Positions 43,738 to 52,906 of a DNA stretch of 54,070 nucleotides are shown here, one piece after another (position 1 is the stretch's first letter; every line of letters starts with the position of its first letter). The notes under the pieces were generated by a model. It searched no databases, was not told the DNA's origin, and saw nothing but the letters and a program-made list of their open reading frames with translations. The translations under genes and the position numbers were made by a program. Origin of the DNA: Bacillota bacterium (lineage in GTDB: Bacteria > Bacillota > Sulfobacillia > Sulfobacillales > JAIMBI01); contig JAKATP010000006.1 in assembly GCA_021818685.1 (NCBI GenBank), positions 1 through 54,070 on the forward strand, in the 5' to 3' direction.

Positions 43738-45771
43738 ATGGCAACCTGGAGCGCGCTGGCGTTCCCGCTGATCGCCGCGCTCTTGGCTTTGGTTTATGGT
43801 GCGGTGCTCACGGGCTGGGTCGTTCGTCACAATCCCGGTACCGACGCGATGCAGCGCATTGCCAAGGCCATTCAAGACGGAGCAATCGCCTTTTTGAACC
43901 GTCAGTACCGGACCATCGGCATGGTCGCCGTCGTCCTCTTTATTGTAATCTGGCTCGTCCTCGGGGCCGAGACCGCCATCTTCTTCCTCATCGGTGCGGT
44001 TCTTTCCGCCGGGGCCGGCTACATTGGCATGAACGTGTCGGTCCGCGCCAATGTCCGTACGGCCCAGGCGGCCGAGGGAGGGCTCGGCCCGGCCATGGCA
44101 GTGGCCGTACGCGGCGGAGCCGTCACGGGACTGTTTGTGGTAGGTCTCGGACTGTTGGGCCTTTCCATTCTGACCAAAGTCGCGACGACACCTTCAAGCC
44201 TCCTGGGCTTTGCGTTCGGGGCCAGTCTCATCTCCGTGTTTGCACGGCTGGGCGGCGGCATTTACACCAAAGCCGCGGACGTGGGCGCAGACCTTGTGGG
44301 CAAGGTCGAGGCCGGAATCCCCGAGGATGACCCGCGGAATCCCGCCGTGATCGCGGACAATGTCGGCGATAACGTGGGAGATGACGCGGGGATGGCAGCC
44401 GACCTCTTTGAGACCTACGCCGTCACGGCGGTCGCCGCTATGGTTCTCGGCTACCTCACGCATCCCTCGATGAACATCGTGACCTTTCCGCTCTACATCG
44501 GTGCCGTGTCCATCATCGCCGCCATCATCGGGGTATTGCTGCTGCGGGCCCCGCGCGGCAAGAACATCATGGCCACGCTCTACACGAGCTTGTGGATCAC
44601 GGCCATCATCGCAGCCATTGGCTTCTACATCGTCACGACCCGCGTCATCGGCGGCCCGCATGCCATAGACCTCTTTGGCGCCGCCTTGATCGGCCTCGCC
44701 GTGACCGTGCTTCTCATGTACATCACCGACTTCTTCACGTCCTCGCAGTTCAGCCCCGTGCGCCGGATCGCGGCCGCGTCGCAGACGGGGCATGCGACGA
44801 ACATCATCACCGGCCTGGCGGTGGGCATGAAGGCGACCGCGCTCCCGGTTTTGGTCATCGTCGCCGGCATCCTCGGGTCCTACGTCTTTGGCCAGCACTA
44901 CGGCCTTGGACTCTACGGGGTCGGGGTAGCGGCCATGGCGATGCTGTCGATGACCGGCATCATCATTACCATCGACGCGTTCGGCCCCATCACCGATAAC
45001 GCGGGCGGCATTGCGGAGATGGCCGGCATGAGCGAGAGCGTGCGGGGTGTGACCGACCCCTTGGACGCCGTCGGCAACACCACCAAGGCGGTGACCAAGG
45101 GCTACGCTATCGGTTCGGCGGGACTGGCCGCGATCGTGCTCTTCGCCGCCTACACCCAGGAGCTCCTCGTCAAGAATCATCTCCATCTCGTGTTCAATCT
45201 GGCCAACCCGCTCGTCCTCGTGGGCCTGTTTTTGGGCGGCATCCTGCCGTTTCTGTTCGGCTCCCTCGCGATGGAAGCGGTCGGGCGGGCTGCCATGGCG
45301 GTCGTGGAGGAAGTGCGTCGGCAGTTCCGGGAGATCAAAGGCATCATGGAAGGCACGGCCACACCCGACTACGCCCGGGCCGTGGACATCGTGACGCGCG
45401 CGGCTCTCCGTGAAATGGTCCTGCCGGGGCTCATCCCGGTCCTCTCCCCCATCATCGTCGGCGTGGTGCTGGGTCCCTTGGCCCTTGGCGGCATGCTGGT
45501 GGGATGCATCGTCACGGGCCTCTTCCTGGGCTTCCAGATGACAGCCGGGGGCGGTGCCTGGGACAACGCCAAGAAGTACATCGAAGAGGGCCATTACGGG
45601 GGCAAGGGCACGGACGCGCATGCCGCAGCTATCACCGGCGACACGGTCGGGGACCCCTACAAGGACACGGCCGGCCCGGCCATCAACCCCATGATCAAGG
45701 TCATCAACATCGTGGCGTTGTTGATCGCGCCCGTGGTTGCCGTGCACTACCTCATCCATCTGCATGGATGA
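43738..45771 (+). CDS. hppA: Membrane-bound proton-translocating pyrophosphatase
   Basis: HppA, 677 residues, about 16 membrane helices, coupling pyrophosphate hydrolysis to cation pumping. The Asp-rich pyrophosphate site is in [45 protein letters not shown]-type blocks. [10 protein letters not shown] has Lys450 and Thr453, the residues that define K+-independent enzymes, which pump H+. The C-terminal [14 protein letters not shown]...[21 protein letters not shown] is intact. The AGGAG site is about 15 nt from the ATG, longer than usual. A strong promoter lies upstream and two hairpins downstream. Confidence 0.97.
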   Translation: MATWSALAFPLIAALLALVYGAVLTGWVVRHNPGTDAMQRIAKAIQDGAIAFLNRQYRTIGMVAVVLFIVIWLVLGAETAIFFLIGAVLSAGAGYIGMNVSVRANVRTAQAAEGGLGPAMAVAVRGGAVTGLFVVGLGLLGLSILTKVATTPSSLLGFAFGASLISVFARLGGGIYTKAADVGADLVGKVEAGIPEDDPRNPAVIADNVGDNVGDDAGMAADLFETYAVTAVAAMVLGYLTHPSMNIVTFPLYIGAVSIIAAIIGVLLLRAPRGKNIMATLYTSLWITAIIAAIGFYIVTTRVIGGPHAIDLFGAALIGLAVTVLLMYITDFFTSSQFSPVRRIAAASQTGHATNIITGLAVGMKATALPVLVIVAGILGSYVFGQHYGLGLYGVGVAAMAMLSMTGIIITIDAFGPITDNAGGIAEMAGMSESVRGVTDPLDAVGNTTKAVTKGYAIGSAGLAAIVLFAAYTQELLVKNHLHLVFNLANPLVLVGLFLGGILPFLFGSLAMEAVGRAAMAVVEEVRRQFREIKGIMEGTATPDYARAVDIVTRAALREMVLPGLIPVLSPIIVGVVLGPLALGGMLVGCIVTGLFLGFQMTAGGGAWDNAKKYIEEGHYGGKGTDAHAAAITGDTVGDPYKDTAGPAINPMIKVINIVALLIAPVVAVHYLIHLHG

Positions 45772-45793
45772 GCCGGCTTGGACGGGCCGGCTC
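45770..45793 (+). repeat. Hairpin at the hppA stop codon
   Basis: GAGCCGGC (45770-45777) and GCCGGCTC (45786-45793) form a perfect 8-bp stem with an 8-nt loop, beginning inside the TGA stop codon. No T-run follows. It may stabilise the hppA mRNA 3' end ahead of the true terminator 30 nt further on. Confidence 0.55.
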
Positions 45794-45822
45794 GGTCGGG
45801 AACGGCGCTGAGGCGCGAGAGG

Positions 45823-45861
45823 CGGTCCCGCTCTCATGAAAGGGAGCGGGACCGTCCTTTT
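45823..45861 (+). terminator. Rho-independent terminator after hppA
   Basis: CGGTCCCGCTC (45823-45833) and GAGCGGGACCG (45844-45854), an 11-bp perfect stem with a 10-nt loop, followed by TCCTTTT. It ends the hppA transcript 52 nt after the stop. Confidence 0.88.
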
Positions 45862-45902
45862 GCCTGACATGCGAACGGCATTCAGGAATTAAGGAGGAAG
45901 CC

Positions 45903-46691
45903 ATGGAGATAGAGGTCGAACGGGTGGAAACGGTCTGGCACGGTGTCCGGCTGTGGCACCGGGAGGCAGGCCGGGGGTGGCCGCTGGTACTGCTGCACGG
46001 GGGTGGCGGCACCGGCAAGGCCTTCTGGTACCAGCTGCAAGCGCTTTCCGGTCGGTGGCGGGTGCTGGCTCCGGACCTACCAGGGTTTGGGCGCTCCGAG
46101 CTCGTCCCCGGCGTAACCCAGATCGATGAACTGGCCGGGGTGCTGCTCGACTGGATGGCCGCCATCGGCATCACGCGGATGGCTCTCGGCGGCAACTCCA
46201 TGGGCGGCCGCGTGGCGCTGGCGGCGGCGGTATCGGCGCCCGACCGGTTAAGTCACCTCATTCTCCTCGATGCCGTGGGCGTGCATCTCCCGGACGTTCC
46301 CATCTTAAATCCGCTCACCGTTCCCCAAGAGCGCTATGTGGCCGCCCTGGTTCGAGACCCGGCTCACTATCGGAAGACCACGCCCTACCGGACCCTGGAA
46401 GACGCGCAGGAACTGAACGCCGGACGCGCGAGCTTTGCCCGGTACCTGTCGGCCGCTCCCATCGGGCCCGATCGCTCCCCCGACTTGAAGCGGGCGGTGA
46501 TGCCCACCCTGCTCATCTGGGGGCGTCATGACCAGATTGTGCCCCTGGCCTATGGACGCGCGCTCGAGGAACGGATGCCCAACGCCGAACTGGCGGTGCT
46601 GGAGACGGCAGCACACCTGCCCCACATCGAGGAAGCGGCACTCGTCAGCCATTTAATTGCAGACTTTCTAGAGCGCCACTCGCCGGGCTAA
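45903..46691 (+). CDS. Alpha/beta-hydrolase
   Basis: A 262-residue alpha/beta-hydrolase. The oxyanion region is LLHGGGGTG, the nucleophile Ser99 is in GGNSMGG, the acid Asp210 in WGRHDQIVP and the base His238 in AAHLPHIE. The cap region (about 125-190) is helical. Close relatives include C-C bond hydrolases (MhpC/BphD type) and haloperoxidase-like esterases; substrate cannot be told. AAGGAGG lies 6 nt before the ATG. No promoter is seen between the hppA terminator and this gene. It converges on the glycosylase gene with a 10-nt gap. Confidence 0.88.
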   Translation: MEIEVERVETVWHGVRLWHREAGRGWPLVLLHGGGGTGKAFWYQLQALSGRWRVLAPDLPGFGRSELVPGVTQIDELAGVLLDWMAAIGITRMALGGNSMGGRVALAAAVSAPDRLSHLILLDAVGVHLPDVPILNPLTVPQERYVAALVRDPAHYRKTTPYRTLEDAQELNAGRASFARYLSAAPIGPDRSPDLKRAVMPTLLIWGRHDQIVPLAYGRALEERMPNAELAVLETAAHLPHIEEAALVSHLIADFLERHSPG

Positions 46692-46701
46692 ACCTTGCCG
46701 C

Positions 46702-47283
46702 TCACCACCCGCGATCCGCAGATCCGTCACCTAAGGCAATTCCGAGCCGTGCTGCCACCTGCTGCAGATCCTCCCATACAAGCCGTTTCTGGCGGGGGTC
46801 GCGGAGAAGAAATGCCGGATGAAAGGTCGGCATGACGGCCCGCTCGCCGAGCGTGTGCCACTGCCCGCGCACCCGGGTGATGCGGGCGTCGCCGCCCAGA
46901 AGGAGACGTGTCGCCGTCGCCCCCAGCGTCACGATCACGTCCGGGTCCACAAGCGCAATCTGACGCGACAAGAAGGGCGCACAGCATAGCGCCTCCTCTT
47001 CTGATGGTGTGCGGTTATCCGGCGGCCGGCACTTCACGACGTTCGCGATGTAGACGTTAGTTCGGTCGCGGTGAATAGCGGCCAGCATCCGATCAAGCAG
47101 CTGGCCCGCGGCTCCCACAAAGGGCCGCCCCTCCGCGTCCTCCTGGCGACCCGGACCCTCCCCGATTAGCATCAGCGAGGCGGGCGCAGCCCCTTCGCCG
47201 GGAACGGTCTGGGTGCGATAGGACGCCAGCGCGCAGGCGCTACAGGCGGCCACCTCGCGGGCCACCAACTCGAGACTGTCCAT
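46702..47283 (-). CDS. Uracil-DNA glycosylase, family 4 (Fe-S)
   Basis: A 193-residue family 4 uracil-DNA glycosylase, removing uracil from DNA. 4Fe-4S Cys are in CSACALASYR near the N-terminus and in KCRPPDNRTPSEEEALCCAPFL. GEGPGRQEDAEGRPFVGAAGQLLDRML is the active-site block, and MPTFHPAFLLRDP the C-terminal His motif. The ATG at 47283 begins MDSLELVAREVAACSAC, the standard start; an ATG four codons earlier is possible. Such enzymes are common in thermophiles. Confidence 0.94.
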   Translation of the reverse strand: MDSLELVAREVAACSACALASYRTQTVPGEGAAPASLMLIGEGPGRQEDAEGRPFVGAAGQLLDRMLAAIHRDRTNVYIANVVKCRPPDNRTPSEEEALCCAPFLSRQIALVDPDVIVTLGATATRLLLGGDARITRVRGQWHTLGERAVMPTFHPAFLLRDPRQKRLVWEDLQQVAARLGIALGDGSADRGW

Positions 47284-47396
47284 GGCTCCCACCATTTACA
47301 TCTGCCTCTCGCCTTCGGTCCCAGCCGTCCAGAAGGCCTTCGCCGCCGGCATGCCAACCCGTCATTCCGTTCCGCCCAGCCGTGGCGCAGGGGTCC

Positions 47397-48419
47397 TCAG
47401 TGCGCGATCTGTCCCCGCGTCAGCCGGAACACCGGCAGCATCTCACCAACCTCGCGGCCGGCGACGTTATAGATTGGGGATCGCGCCATGTCCAGCAGAC
47501 GTCCATTGCTCTCCTCGTCAAAGATGCCGAGGAGCGCCAGTACAGCGGCCGCGACCGTCGGCAGCGTGCGCGGATTGCCATCGTCCATCTTGATGGCCAC
47601 CCCGAGACCACGCTCCGGAATGCCCAGGCACAGTACGGCCTCCGCCCCTTCCTTGGCCATCAGGCGTGAACCGGACGCCTTAGCGAGCCGGACCTCGATG
47701 GTGTCCCGCCCACCCACCACCTCAGGATAAAGTCGCATGGCTTCTGCCACCACCTGACCGGCGCGGCCCTCGGCCTCGGGAATGCCCCGTGGGTCCACGA
47801 GGCGCGCATACGCCCAGGCCATGCGGCTGAGCGACAGGTAGAACGTGGGAACTCCGCAGCCGTCCATGCCGGTTACGAGCCGCGCCCGCTCACTTCCGTA
47901 GGCATAGAGCCGGATGACCCGCGCAATCGCCTGCTGGACCGCATGTTCGGGCTCATGATAATTCGAGATGGGCGCCCCGAGATGGACCGCCAGCCCCAGC
48001 ATGCCGGTATGCTTGCCGGAACAGTTGTTGTGGAGGGCCGAAGGGGTCTCGAATCCCCGGATCATGGCATCGCGACTCTCATGGTCCGACGGCCAGTGAG
48101 AACCACACACGAGGTCATCGGGCGTAATGCCGATCCGCTCCATGAGGCCTCGCACCCGGGCCAGTTGATCCGGCTCGCCATTATGCGACGAAGCGATGGC
48201 GGCTAGCTCGTCGGGCAAAAGACCCCACCGTTCAGCGGCACCCGACACCACCACCGGAATCGCCTGAAACGGTTTGGCACTTGAACGCCAGTACGTTGTC
48301 CGATCCGGGTCGCCCACAAAAGCGATGAGCCGTCCCGTGCTGTCGACCACGGCCACGTCGGCCCGTGCCACGCTCTCCACCTGGTCCCCGCGCCGCAACT
48401 CGACCGCTGCCTCGGCCAC
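47397..48419 (-). CDS. Asparaginase II family protein
   Basis: A 340-residue protein of the asparaginase II family found in Rhizobium and many Firmicutes (distinct from the common AnsA/AnsB fold). Blocks are VESVARADVAVVDSTGRL, YWRSSAKPFQAIP with Ser-x-x-Lys, ASSHNGEPDQL, LHNNCSGKHTGML, GMDGCGVPTFYLSL, and KASGSRLMAKEGAEAVLC. It would release ammonia from L-asparagine. The GTG at 48419 abuts the stop of the upstream gene, with GGAGG upstream, so the two are co-translated. Confidence 0.9.
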   Translation of the reverse strand: MAEAAVELRRGDQVESVARADVAVVDSTGRLIAFVGDPDRTTYWRSSAKPFQAIPVVVSGAAERWGLLPDELAAIASSHNGEPDQLARVRGLMERIGITPDDLVCGSHWPSDHESRDAMIRGFETPSALHNNCSGKHTGMLGLAVHLGAPISNYHEPEHAVQQAIARVIRLYAYGSERARLVTGMDGCGVPTFYLSLSRMAWAYARLVDPRGIPEAEGRAGQVVAEAMRLYPEVVGGRDTIEVRLAKASGSRLMAKEGAEAVLCLGIPERGLGVAIKMDDGNPRTLPTVAAAVLALLGIFDEESNGRLLDMARSPIYNVAGREVGEMLPVFRLTRGQIAH

Positions 48420-49142
48420 CTAGGAAGCCTCCGCTGAAAGGCGCTTGGAAGCCGCCTCGATGAGCGCTGCAAACAGGCGGCGGGCGTGCTCTTCGACCCG
48501 GATCAGATTCTCCGGGTGCCACTGCACGCCGAGACAAAAGGGGCGCGCGTTTGTTTCGATGCCTTCGATGAGTCCGTCGTCCGCCCAAGCCACCACCCGG
48601 AAGCCGTCCGGAACCCGGTCCACCGCCTGATGATGAAAGGAGTTCACGCGAATCTCCTGCGCGCCCAAGATCGCGCCAAGCTGTGAGTCGGGGGCGACCC
48701 GCACACCATGGGTGCGGGCATCACGAGCACCTGTCTGGGCATGCACGAGCTCACTCGGACGCTGACTGGGCACATCCTGGATTAGCGTGCCGCCGTAGGC
48801 GACAGCAATGGCCTGGATACCCCGGCAGATGCCGAGAATGGGCAGATCAGGCGCGGCCGCCCGCAAGAGAGCGATCTCTGTCGCATCACGCTCAGCGGAG
48901 ATCCCCTCCATATGCGTGCCCCGAGGCTCTTGTCCAAACTGCGCAGGATCGAAGTCGGCGCCGCCCGAGACCACGAGACCATCCAGCGCTGAGAGCGCCG
49001 ACGCATCGCCCACGTTGGGCACCAAAAGCGGAATCCCTCCCGCCTCCTTTACCGCCAGGACATAGGACAGCGATAGGCGGTCGTGAGGCAGGGCCCCCTC
49101 GGCCACATGGTTGACGGTAATGCCGATGACCGGTTTCTTCAT
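48420..49142 (-). CDS. Gamma-glutamyl-gamma-aminobutyrate hydrolase-like amidotransferase
   Basis: A 240-residue class I glutamine-amidotransferase-like hydrolase (PuuD/peptidase C26). The nucleophile Cys is in ILGICRGIQAIAVAYGG, and the His-Glu pair in GVQWHPENL. VVSGGADFDPAQFG and NSFHHQAVDRVPDGF are family features. Members cleave gamma-glutamyl bonds, as in putrescine or polyamine breakdown. The ATG at 49142 has GGAGGG upstream; a TTG one codon earlier was not used. It forms an operon with the asparaginase, suggesting a shared role in amide nitrogen use. Confidence 0.9.
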   Translation of the reverse strand: MKKPVIGITVNHVAEGALPHDRLSLSYVLAVKEAGGIPLLVPNVGDASALSALDGLVVSGGADFDPAQFGQEPRGTHMEGISAERDATEIALLRAAAPDLPILGICRGIQAIAVAYGGTLIQDVPSQRPSELVHAQTGARDARTHGVRVAPDSQLGAILGAQEIRVNSFHHQAVDRVPDGFRVVAWADDGLIEGIETNARPFCLGVQWHPENLIRVEEHARRLFAALIEAASKRLSAEAS

Positions 49143-49240
49143 CAAAATCCCTCCGCGTTTGACAGATCACATCGGATCCAAACCGAAATAAGGCTTCCCA
49201 CGGCAAGCATTCGGTAGGCTGGATGGTATCCCTCTCGAAT

Positions 49241-49624
49241 TCAGAGTACGGTGAGGCCGACACTGATGGCGAGGGCGCGGTCTACCTTGACCATGATGTG
49301 ATCGGGGAGCCGGCCCACCCGGTTCCGGAGCCGCCGCTTATCGAGGGTGCGGATCTGTTCCAGCAGGATGAGACAGTCTCGCCCGAGCGCCGAATCCTGG
49401 GCGCTGACAGGCACATGAATCGGAAGCCGGGTCTTGCCCCGTTGGGCCGTGATGGCCGACACGATCACGGTCGGGCTGTACTTGTTGCCGATGTCGTTTT
49501 GGAGGATGAGGACCGGGCGGACTCCACCCTGCTCCGAGCCTACGACAGGTGAGAGATCGGCAAAAAAGAGGTCGCCGCGCCGGATTCCGGCTTCTATTCC
49601 CCGGGAGGGCCGATCGGGTTCCAC
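49241..49624 (-). CDS. mazF: MazF/PemK-family endoribonuclease toxin
   Basis: A type II toxin, about 127 residues as called, cutting mRNA at short motifs. [43 protein letters not shown] is the diagnostic N-terminal block, closest to EndoA/MazF of Bacillus; [18 protein letters not shown] and the C-terminal helix follow. The start is uncertain. GTG 49624 overlaps the antitoxin by 31 nt and gives about ten extra residues; the expected start near 49597 would use ATA. It follows the antitoxin directly, as in the alr-ndoAI-ndoA locus. Confidence 0.92.
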   Translation of the reverse strand: MEPDRPSRGIEAGIRRGDLFFADLSPVVGSEQGGVRPVLILQNDIGNKYSPTVIVSAITAQRGKTRLPIHVPVSAQDSALGRDCLILLEQIRTLDKRRLRNRVGRLPDHIMVKVDRALAISVGLTVL

Positions 49625-49842
49625 GCGTCTTCGCCCAGTTGGGCGTATAGCTGACTCCACTCCTGATATCCCTCGATGAGCGCCTGACGAATTCGCTCGC
49701 GGCGCGAGTCGGCGACGTAACGCGCAACGCTCTCGCGGATGAGCTGGCTCCGTGGCCGCTTCAAATCCCGCCCCAAGGCGTCGAGCGCCTCCAGTAGTTC
49801 TTGTGACAGACGCACCATCACGCGGGTATCCGATTGCGCCAT
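49594..49842 (-). CDS. mazE: CopG/RHH antitoxin (EndoAI-like)
   Basis: An 82-residue ribbon-helix-helix antitoxin that binds DNA as a dimer and neutralises the MazF-type toxin. The [44 protein letters not shown] block is the RHH fold and helical extension. The C-terminal acidic/Trp-rich tail ([13 protein letters not shown]) is the usual toxin-binding part. The ATG at 49842 gives the standard length; a long upstream extension inside the gap to alr was rejected. Gene order alr then antitoxin then toxin is conserved in Bacilli. Confidence 0.85.
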   Translation of the reverse strand: MAQSDTRVMVRLSQELLEALDALGRDLKRPRSQLIRESVARYVADSRRERIRQALIEGYQEWSQLYAQLGEDAWNPIGPPGE

Positions 49843-49867
49843 CGTGACCCCCCATCCCGGCACGCCA

Positions 49868-51034
49868 TTATAGGCTGGCCAAAAATTCGGCGTCAACGCT
49901 TGCGGCCGCACGCCATTGCTCCCCGATCCGATACACGCGCGGGACCCGCGGACCAATTCCGCACAGTATTTCGTACGGGATGGTATCGGCCCATGCCGCC
50001 CAATCCTCCGCCGTAACCGCCTCGCCACCGGCCGCGCCGAGAAGCACGACCGGGTCTCCGACAGCGACCGACGCCGTCTTCGGCAACGCAAACACCGTCT
50101 GGTCCATGGACACCCGCCCGGCTGCCTGTGCCCACGTCCCGCCTACGAGCGCCCGTGCCCGGTTGGAAAAGGCCCGCCGATAGCCGTCGGCATATCCGAC
50201 CGGCACCGTGACCAGCACCGCCTCGTCCGCGGTTGCAAACGTCTCGCCGTATCCGACCCGGAATCCAGGGCCGACCCGCTTCACCTGCGCCACCGCGCTG
50301 GTGAGGGACAGCGCCGGCCTCAGGCGCGCGGGCGCCGGACCGGGGACTATCCCGTATAGCGCGATCCCCACCCGCACCTGGCTGCCCTGCATACCGGGCC
50401 AGCGCAGGGCCGCCGCTGAGTTGGCGCCGTGCACGAACGGAACCTCAATGCCCGCTCGCCGCAAGGCTTCCACCACATCGAGAAAGCGACTCCATTGCCG
50501 CTCGGCCGATCCGGAATCCGCAGAGTCGGCCGACGCCAGATGGGTCATCAGCCCGACAAGCCGGAGCGATGGCTGCCGCACGATCTCTGAGGCCAGGTCG
50601 AGGACTGGGCCGTCGTGGGCCACCCCGATGCGTCCCATGCCCGTGTCGACTTTAAGGTGCACCGAAGCTCGAACGCCTTCGCGCGCCGCCGCTTCCGCCA
50701 GCAATTTGGCCGAGGCGACGTCGTAAATCGTCGTCTCGAGATCCGCCCGGAGGGCGATGGCAGCCTGTCCACCCAACGTAGGCCCCATCACCAGGATGGG
50801 CGCGTCAACGCCCTCGGCACGCAGAGTCGCTCCCTCCTCCGCGAGGGCCACTGCCAGCGCGCCGGCCCCGCCCGCCAGCGCCGCTCGCGCCACAGGCCCC
50901 GCGCCATGGCCATAGGCGTTCGCCTTGACTACCGCCATAAGCCGGACTCCCGGTCCGAGGTGCCCCCTCACGGCATGCGCATTGTCCCGGATAGCGACGA
51001 GATCGACTTCGGCCACCGTCGGTCGCCCGTTCAC
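49868..51034 (-). CDS. alr: Alanine racemase
   Basis: Alr, about 388 residues, making D-alanine for peptidoglycan using PLP. The cofactor Lys is in MAVVKANAYGHGAGPVARAAL. HLKVDTGMGRIGV and RVGIALYGIVPG are typical, and the C-terminal catalytic Tyr region is VGYADGYRR. The GTG at 51034 overlaps the nnrD stop as GTGA with GGAG 8 nt upstream; an ATG at 51052 is possible. A very long in-frame opening into nnrD was rejected. Confidence 0.95.
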   Translation of the reverse strand: MNGRPTVAEVDLVAIRDNAHAVRGHLGPGVRLMAVVKANAYGHGAGPVARAALAGGAGALAVALAEEGATLRAEGVDAPILVMGPTLGGQAAIALRADLETTIYDVASAKLLAEAAAREGVRASVHLKVDTGMGRIGVAHDGPVLDLASEIVRQPSLRLVGLMTHLASADSADSGSAERQWSRFLDVVEALRRAGIEVPFVHGANSAAALRWPGMQGSQVRVGIALYGIVPGPAPARLRPALSLTSAVAQVKRVGPGFRVGYGETFATADEAVLVTVPVGYADGYRRAFSNRARALVGGTWAQAAGRVSMDQTVFALPKTASVAVGDPVVLLGAAGGEAVTAEDWAAWADTIPYEILCGIGPRVPRVYRIGEQWRAAASVDAEFLASL

Positions 51035-52536
51035 CGTATCGTCTCCGGCCATTCGGCGGGCCGGGCTCCCGCGCCCAGCACGAGGGCCGCAGCTCCCAGG
51101 CTGTCGGCCACGTCTACCGCCGTGACACTGAAAGGACCGTGGGCCCGACGAGCTTCTTCGCCCGCCATCCCGTGCCACAGCACGGCGGCGCGGGCGGCGT
51201 CCCAAGCCGTCCAGCCCCGCGCCAGCAGTGCGGCCACCACGCCCGCCAAGACATCTCCTGTCCCCATGGTGGCAAGTTCCGACCCTCCGGCCAGATTCAC
51301 CGCCACGGCACCGTCCGGACTCGCGGCCAGGGTGTGCCGCCCCTTGAGGACGACAATACCGCCGGTGGCTCTCGCCAGCCGGCGCACCGTCTCCATCCGA
51401 TGCCCCTCCACCCATGATGCGGGCAGGTCCAGCAGAGACGCCGCTTCTGCCGTGTGCGGCGTGAAGATGGCCGTGGGCCAGAGCGGACTGCCGAGGGCCT
51501 TCCAACTGGCAAAGGCGCCGGCATCCACCACCACCGGCGCCCCGCAGCCCCGGACCAGGCGCACCAGGGCGGGCGCCGCTTCGAGGCCCGGTCCCAGGAC
51601 GACAGAACGTGCCGCTCGCAGGCGCTCGGAGAGCTCATCCGACACCATGAGCACCCCGTCGCCGGACTCGTCGCCCGGCCGGATGACCAGCGGCAGACTC
51701 GACAGCGTCCGCAGGCCCGGCTCCACCGATTTCGGTACGTAGAGCTCGACGTAGCCAATCCCGCTCCGGAGGGCAGCCAGTCCCGCCAGTGCGGGCGCGC
51801 CCGCGTAGGGTCGCGATCCGCCGATCACCAACACGCGGCCGGCTTGGTACTTGTGCGCTCCCGGCTCCCGTTCGAGTCCCTTCCAATCGAACTCCTCCGG
51901 TGCTATCAAGGCCAATTCGTGTCCCGCTCGCTCCGGAAGACCGATATCGGCGATCGATATCCGCCCCGAAAGAGACGCCCCCGGCTCCAAAATATGTGCC
52001 GGCTTCAGGGCTTGAAAGGTGACGGTCTCCACCGCAGGCAGGACCGCGTCTCCCAAAATGGCACCCGTATCGGCGTCCACCCCGGAAGGAAGGTCTACGG
52101 CCAGCACGGGTTTGGCGGCGGCACTGACCCGTTCGGTGAGGCCCGCCCAGGGCGCTTGCAGGGGGCGTGACACGCCTGTACCAAACATGGCATCGACCAC
52201 CAAGTCGGCCCCGGCCAGGACCCCTTCCATCGTGTTCTCCTCCACCTGCCGGGCTCCGCACTGGAGGGCCGCGTTTTGCAGCGCCGAGGGCGGCCGGCCG
52301 CCACTGAAGAACGCCACCTCCACCCCCACACTCGCCAGACGGCGGGCGGCGACCAGCCCGTCACCACCGTTCTTGCCCGGGCCCGCCAGCACCAGCACCG
52401 CCCGCGCTCCTCGTCGCATGACCGCCCGGGCGACCGCGGCCCCGGCGGCTTCCATCAGCCAGGATTCTTCGACGCCCCGCTCGCTGGCTTCCCGGTCAGC
52501 CGTCCGCGCCTCCGCCGCCGTCCAGATTACCGGCAT
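51031..52536 (-). CDS. nnrD: Bifunctional NAD(P)H-hydrate epimerase/dehydratase
   Basis: A 501-residue two-domain repair enzyme. The N-terminal YjeF_N domain (residues 1-210; GPGKNGGDGLVAARRL, ADLVVDAMFGTGVSRP, VDLPSGVDADTG) epimerises damaged NAD(P)HX. The C-terminal YjeF_C domain (215-501; HKYQAGRVLVIGGSRPYAGAP, VVLGPGLE, FTPHTAEAASLL, VLKGRHTL, MGTGDVLAGVVAALLARG) dehydrates it using ADP or ATP. GGAGGTGA precedes the ATG. It overlaps acpS by 41 nt and alr by GTGA. Confidence 0.96.
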   Translation of the reverse strand: MPVIWTAAEARTADREASERGVEESWLMEAAGAAVARAVMRRGARAVLVLAGPGKNGGDGLVAARRLASVGVEVAFFSGGRPPSALQNAALQCGARQVEENTMEGVLAGADLVVDAMFGTGVSRPLQAPWAGLTERVSAAAKPVLAVDLPSGVDADTGAILGDAVLPAVETVTFQALKPAHILEPGASLSGRISIADIGLPERAGHELALIAPEEFDWKGLEREPGAHKYQAGRVLVIGGSRPYAGAPALAGLAALRSGIGYVELYVPKSVEPGLRTLSSLPLVIRPGDESGDGVLMVSDELSERLRAARSVVLGPGLEAAPALVRLVRGCGAPVVVDAGAFASWKALGSPLWPTAIFTPHTAEAASLLDLPASWVEGHRMETVRRLARATGGIVVLKGRHTLAASPDGAVAVNLAGGSELATMGTGDVLAGVVAALLARGWTAWDAARAAVLWHGMAGEEARRAHGPFSVTAVDVADSLGAAALVLGAGARPAEWPETIR

Positions 52537-52906
52537 CCGTCACCTCCAGCACCGCGACCGCCGCGGCCATCGTCTTCTCGTGGCTGAGACTGACCAGGAT
52601 ACGGCCGCCACGGTCCTTTATCCAGACCCCGAGCGGTCCGCGGATCTCGACCACGGGCGGGCGGTTCAATTCCCCGTGTACCACGAGCTCACGCCAGGCC
52701 GAGCCCCGAAAGCCGTGGCAGGCCTTCACGATGGCTTCCTTGGCCGCCCAGCGCGCCGCCAGACGGTACACGTAGTGCGGTCCCTCGGCATACCGCACCT
52801 CGTCTTCGTCAAAGACCCGCTCCAAAAGCCGGGGCCGCCGCTCCAGCGCCGCCTGAAAGCGCCCGAGCTCGACCACGTCGATCCCCACCCCGTAAATCAC
52901 GGGCAT
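52496..52906 (-). CDS. acpS: Holo-acyl-carrier-protein synthase
   Basis: AcpS, about 136 residues, attaching 4'-phosphopantetheine to ACP. YGVGIDVVELGRFQAAL and RWAAKEAIVKACHGF are the two signature motifs with the metal-binding Asp and Glu; SLSHEKTMAAAVAVL is the usual C-terminal block. The tail of about 20 Gly/Asp-rich residues is longer than normal and overlaps nnrD. The start could be the ATG at 52906 or the GTG at 52900, which overlaps the previous stop as GTGA and gives the classic short N-terminus. Confidence 0.93.
   Translation of the reverse strand: MPVIYGVGIDVVELGRFQAALERRPRLLERVFDEDEVRYAEGPHYVYRLAARWAAKEAIVKACHGFRGSAWRELVVHGELNRPPVVEIRGPLGVWIKDRGGRILVSLSHEKTMAAAVAVLEVTDAGNLDGGGGADG

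Noticed and set aside
44194-45870. 558-codon minus-strand open frame antisense to hppA, and similar long antisense frames elsewhere
   Set aside because: It mirrors hppA codon structure, is His/Asp/Arg-rich with no family resemblance, and lacks a ribosome binding site. High GC makes such shadow frames common.
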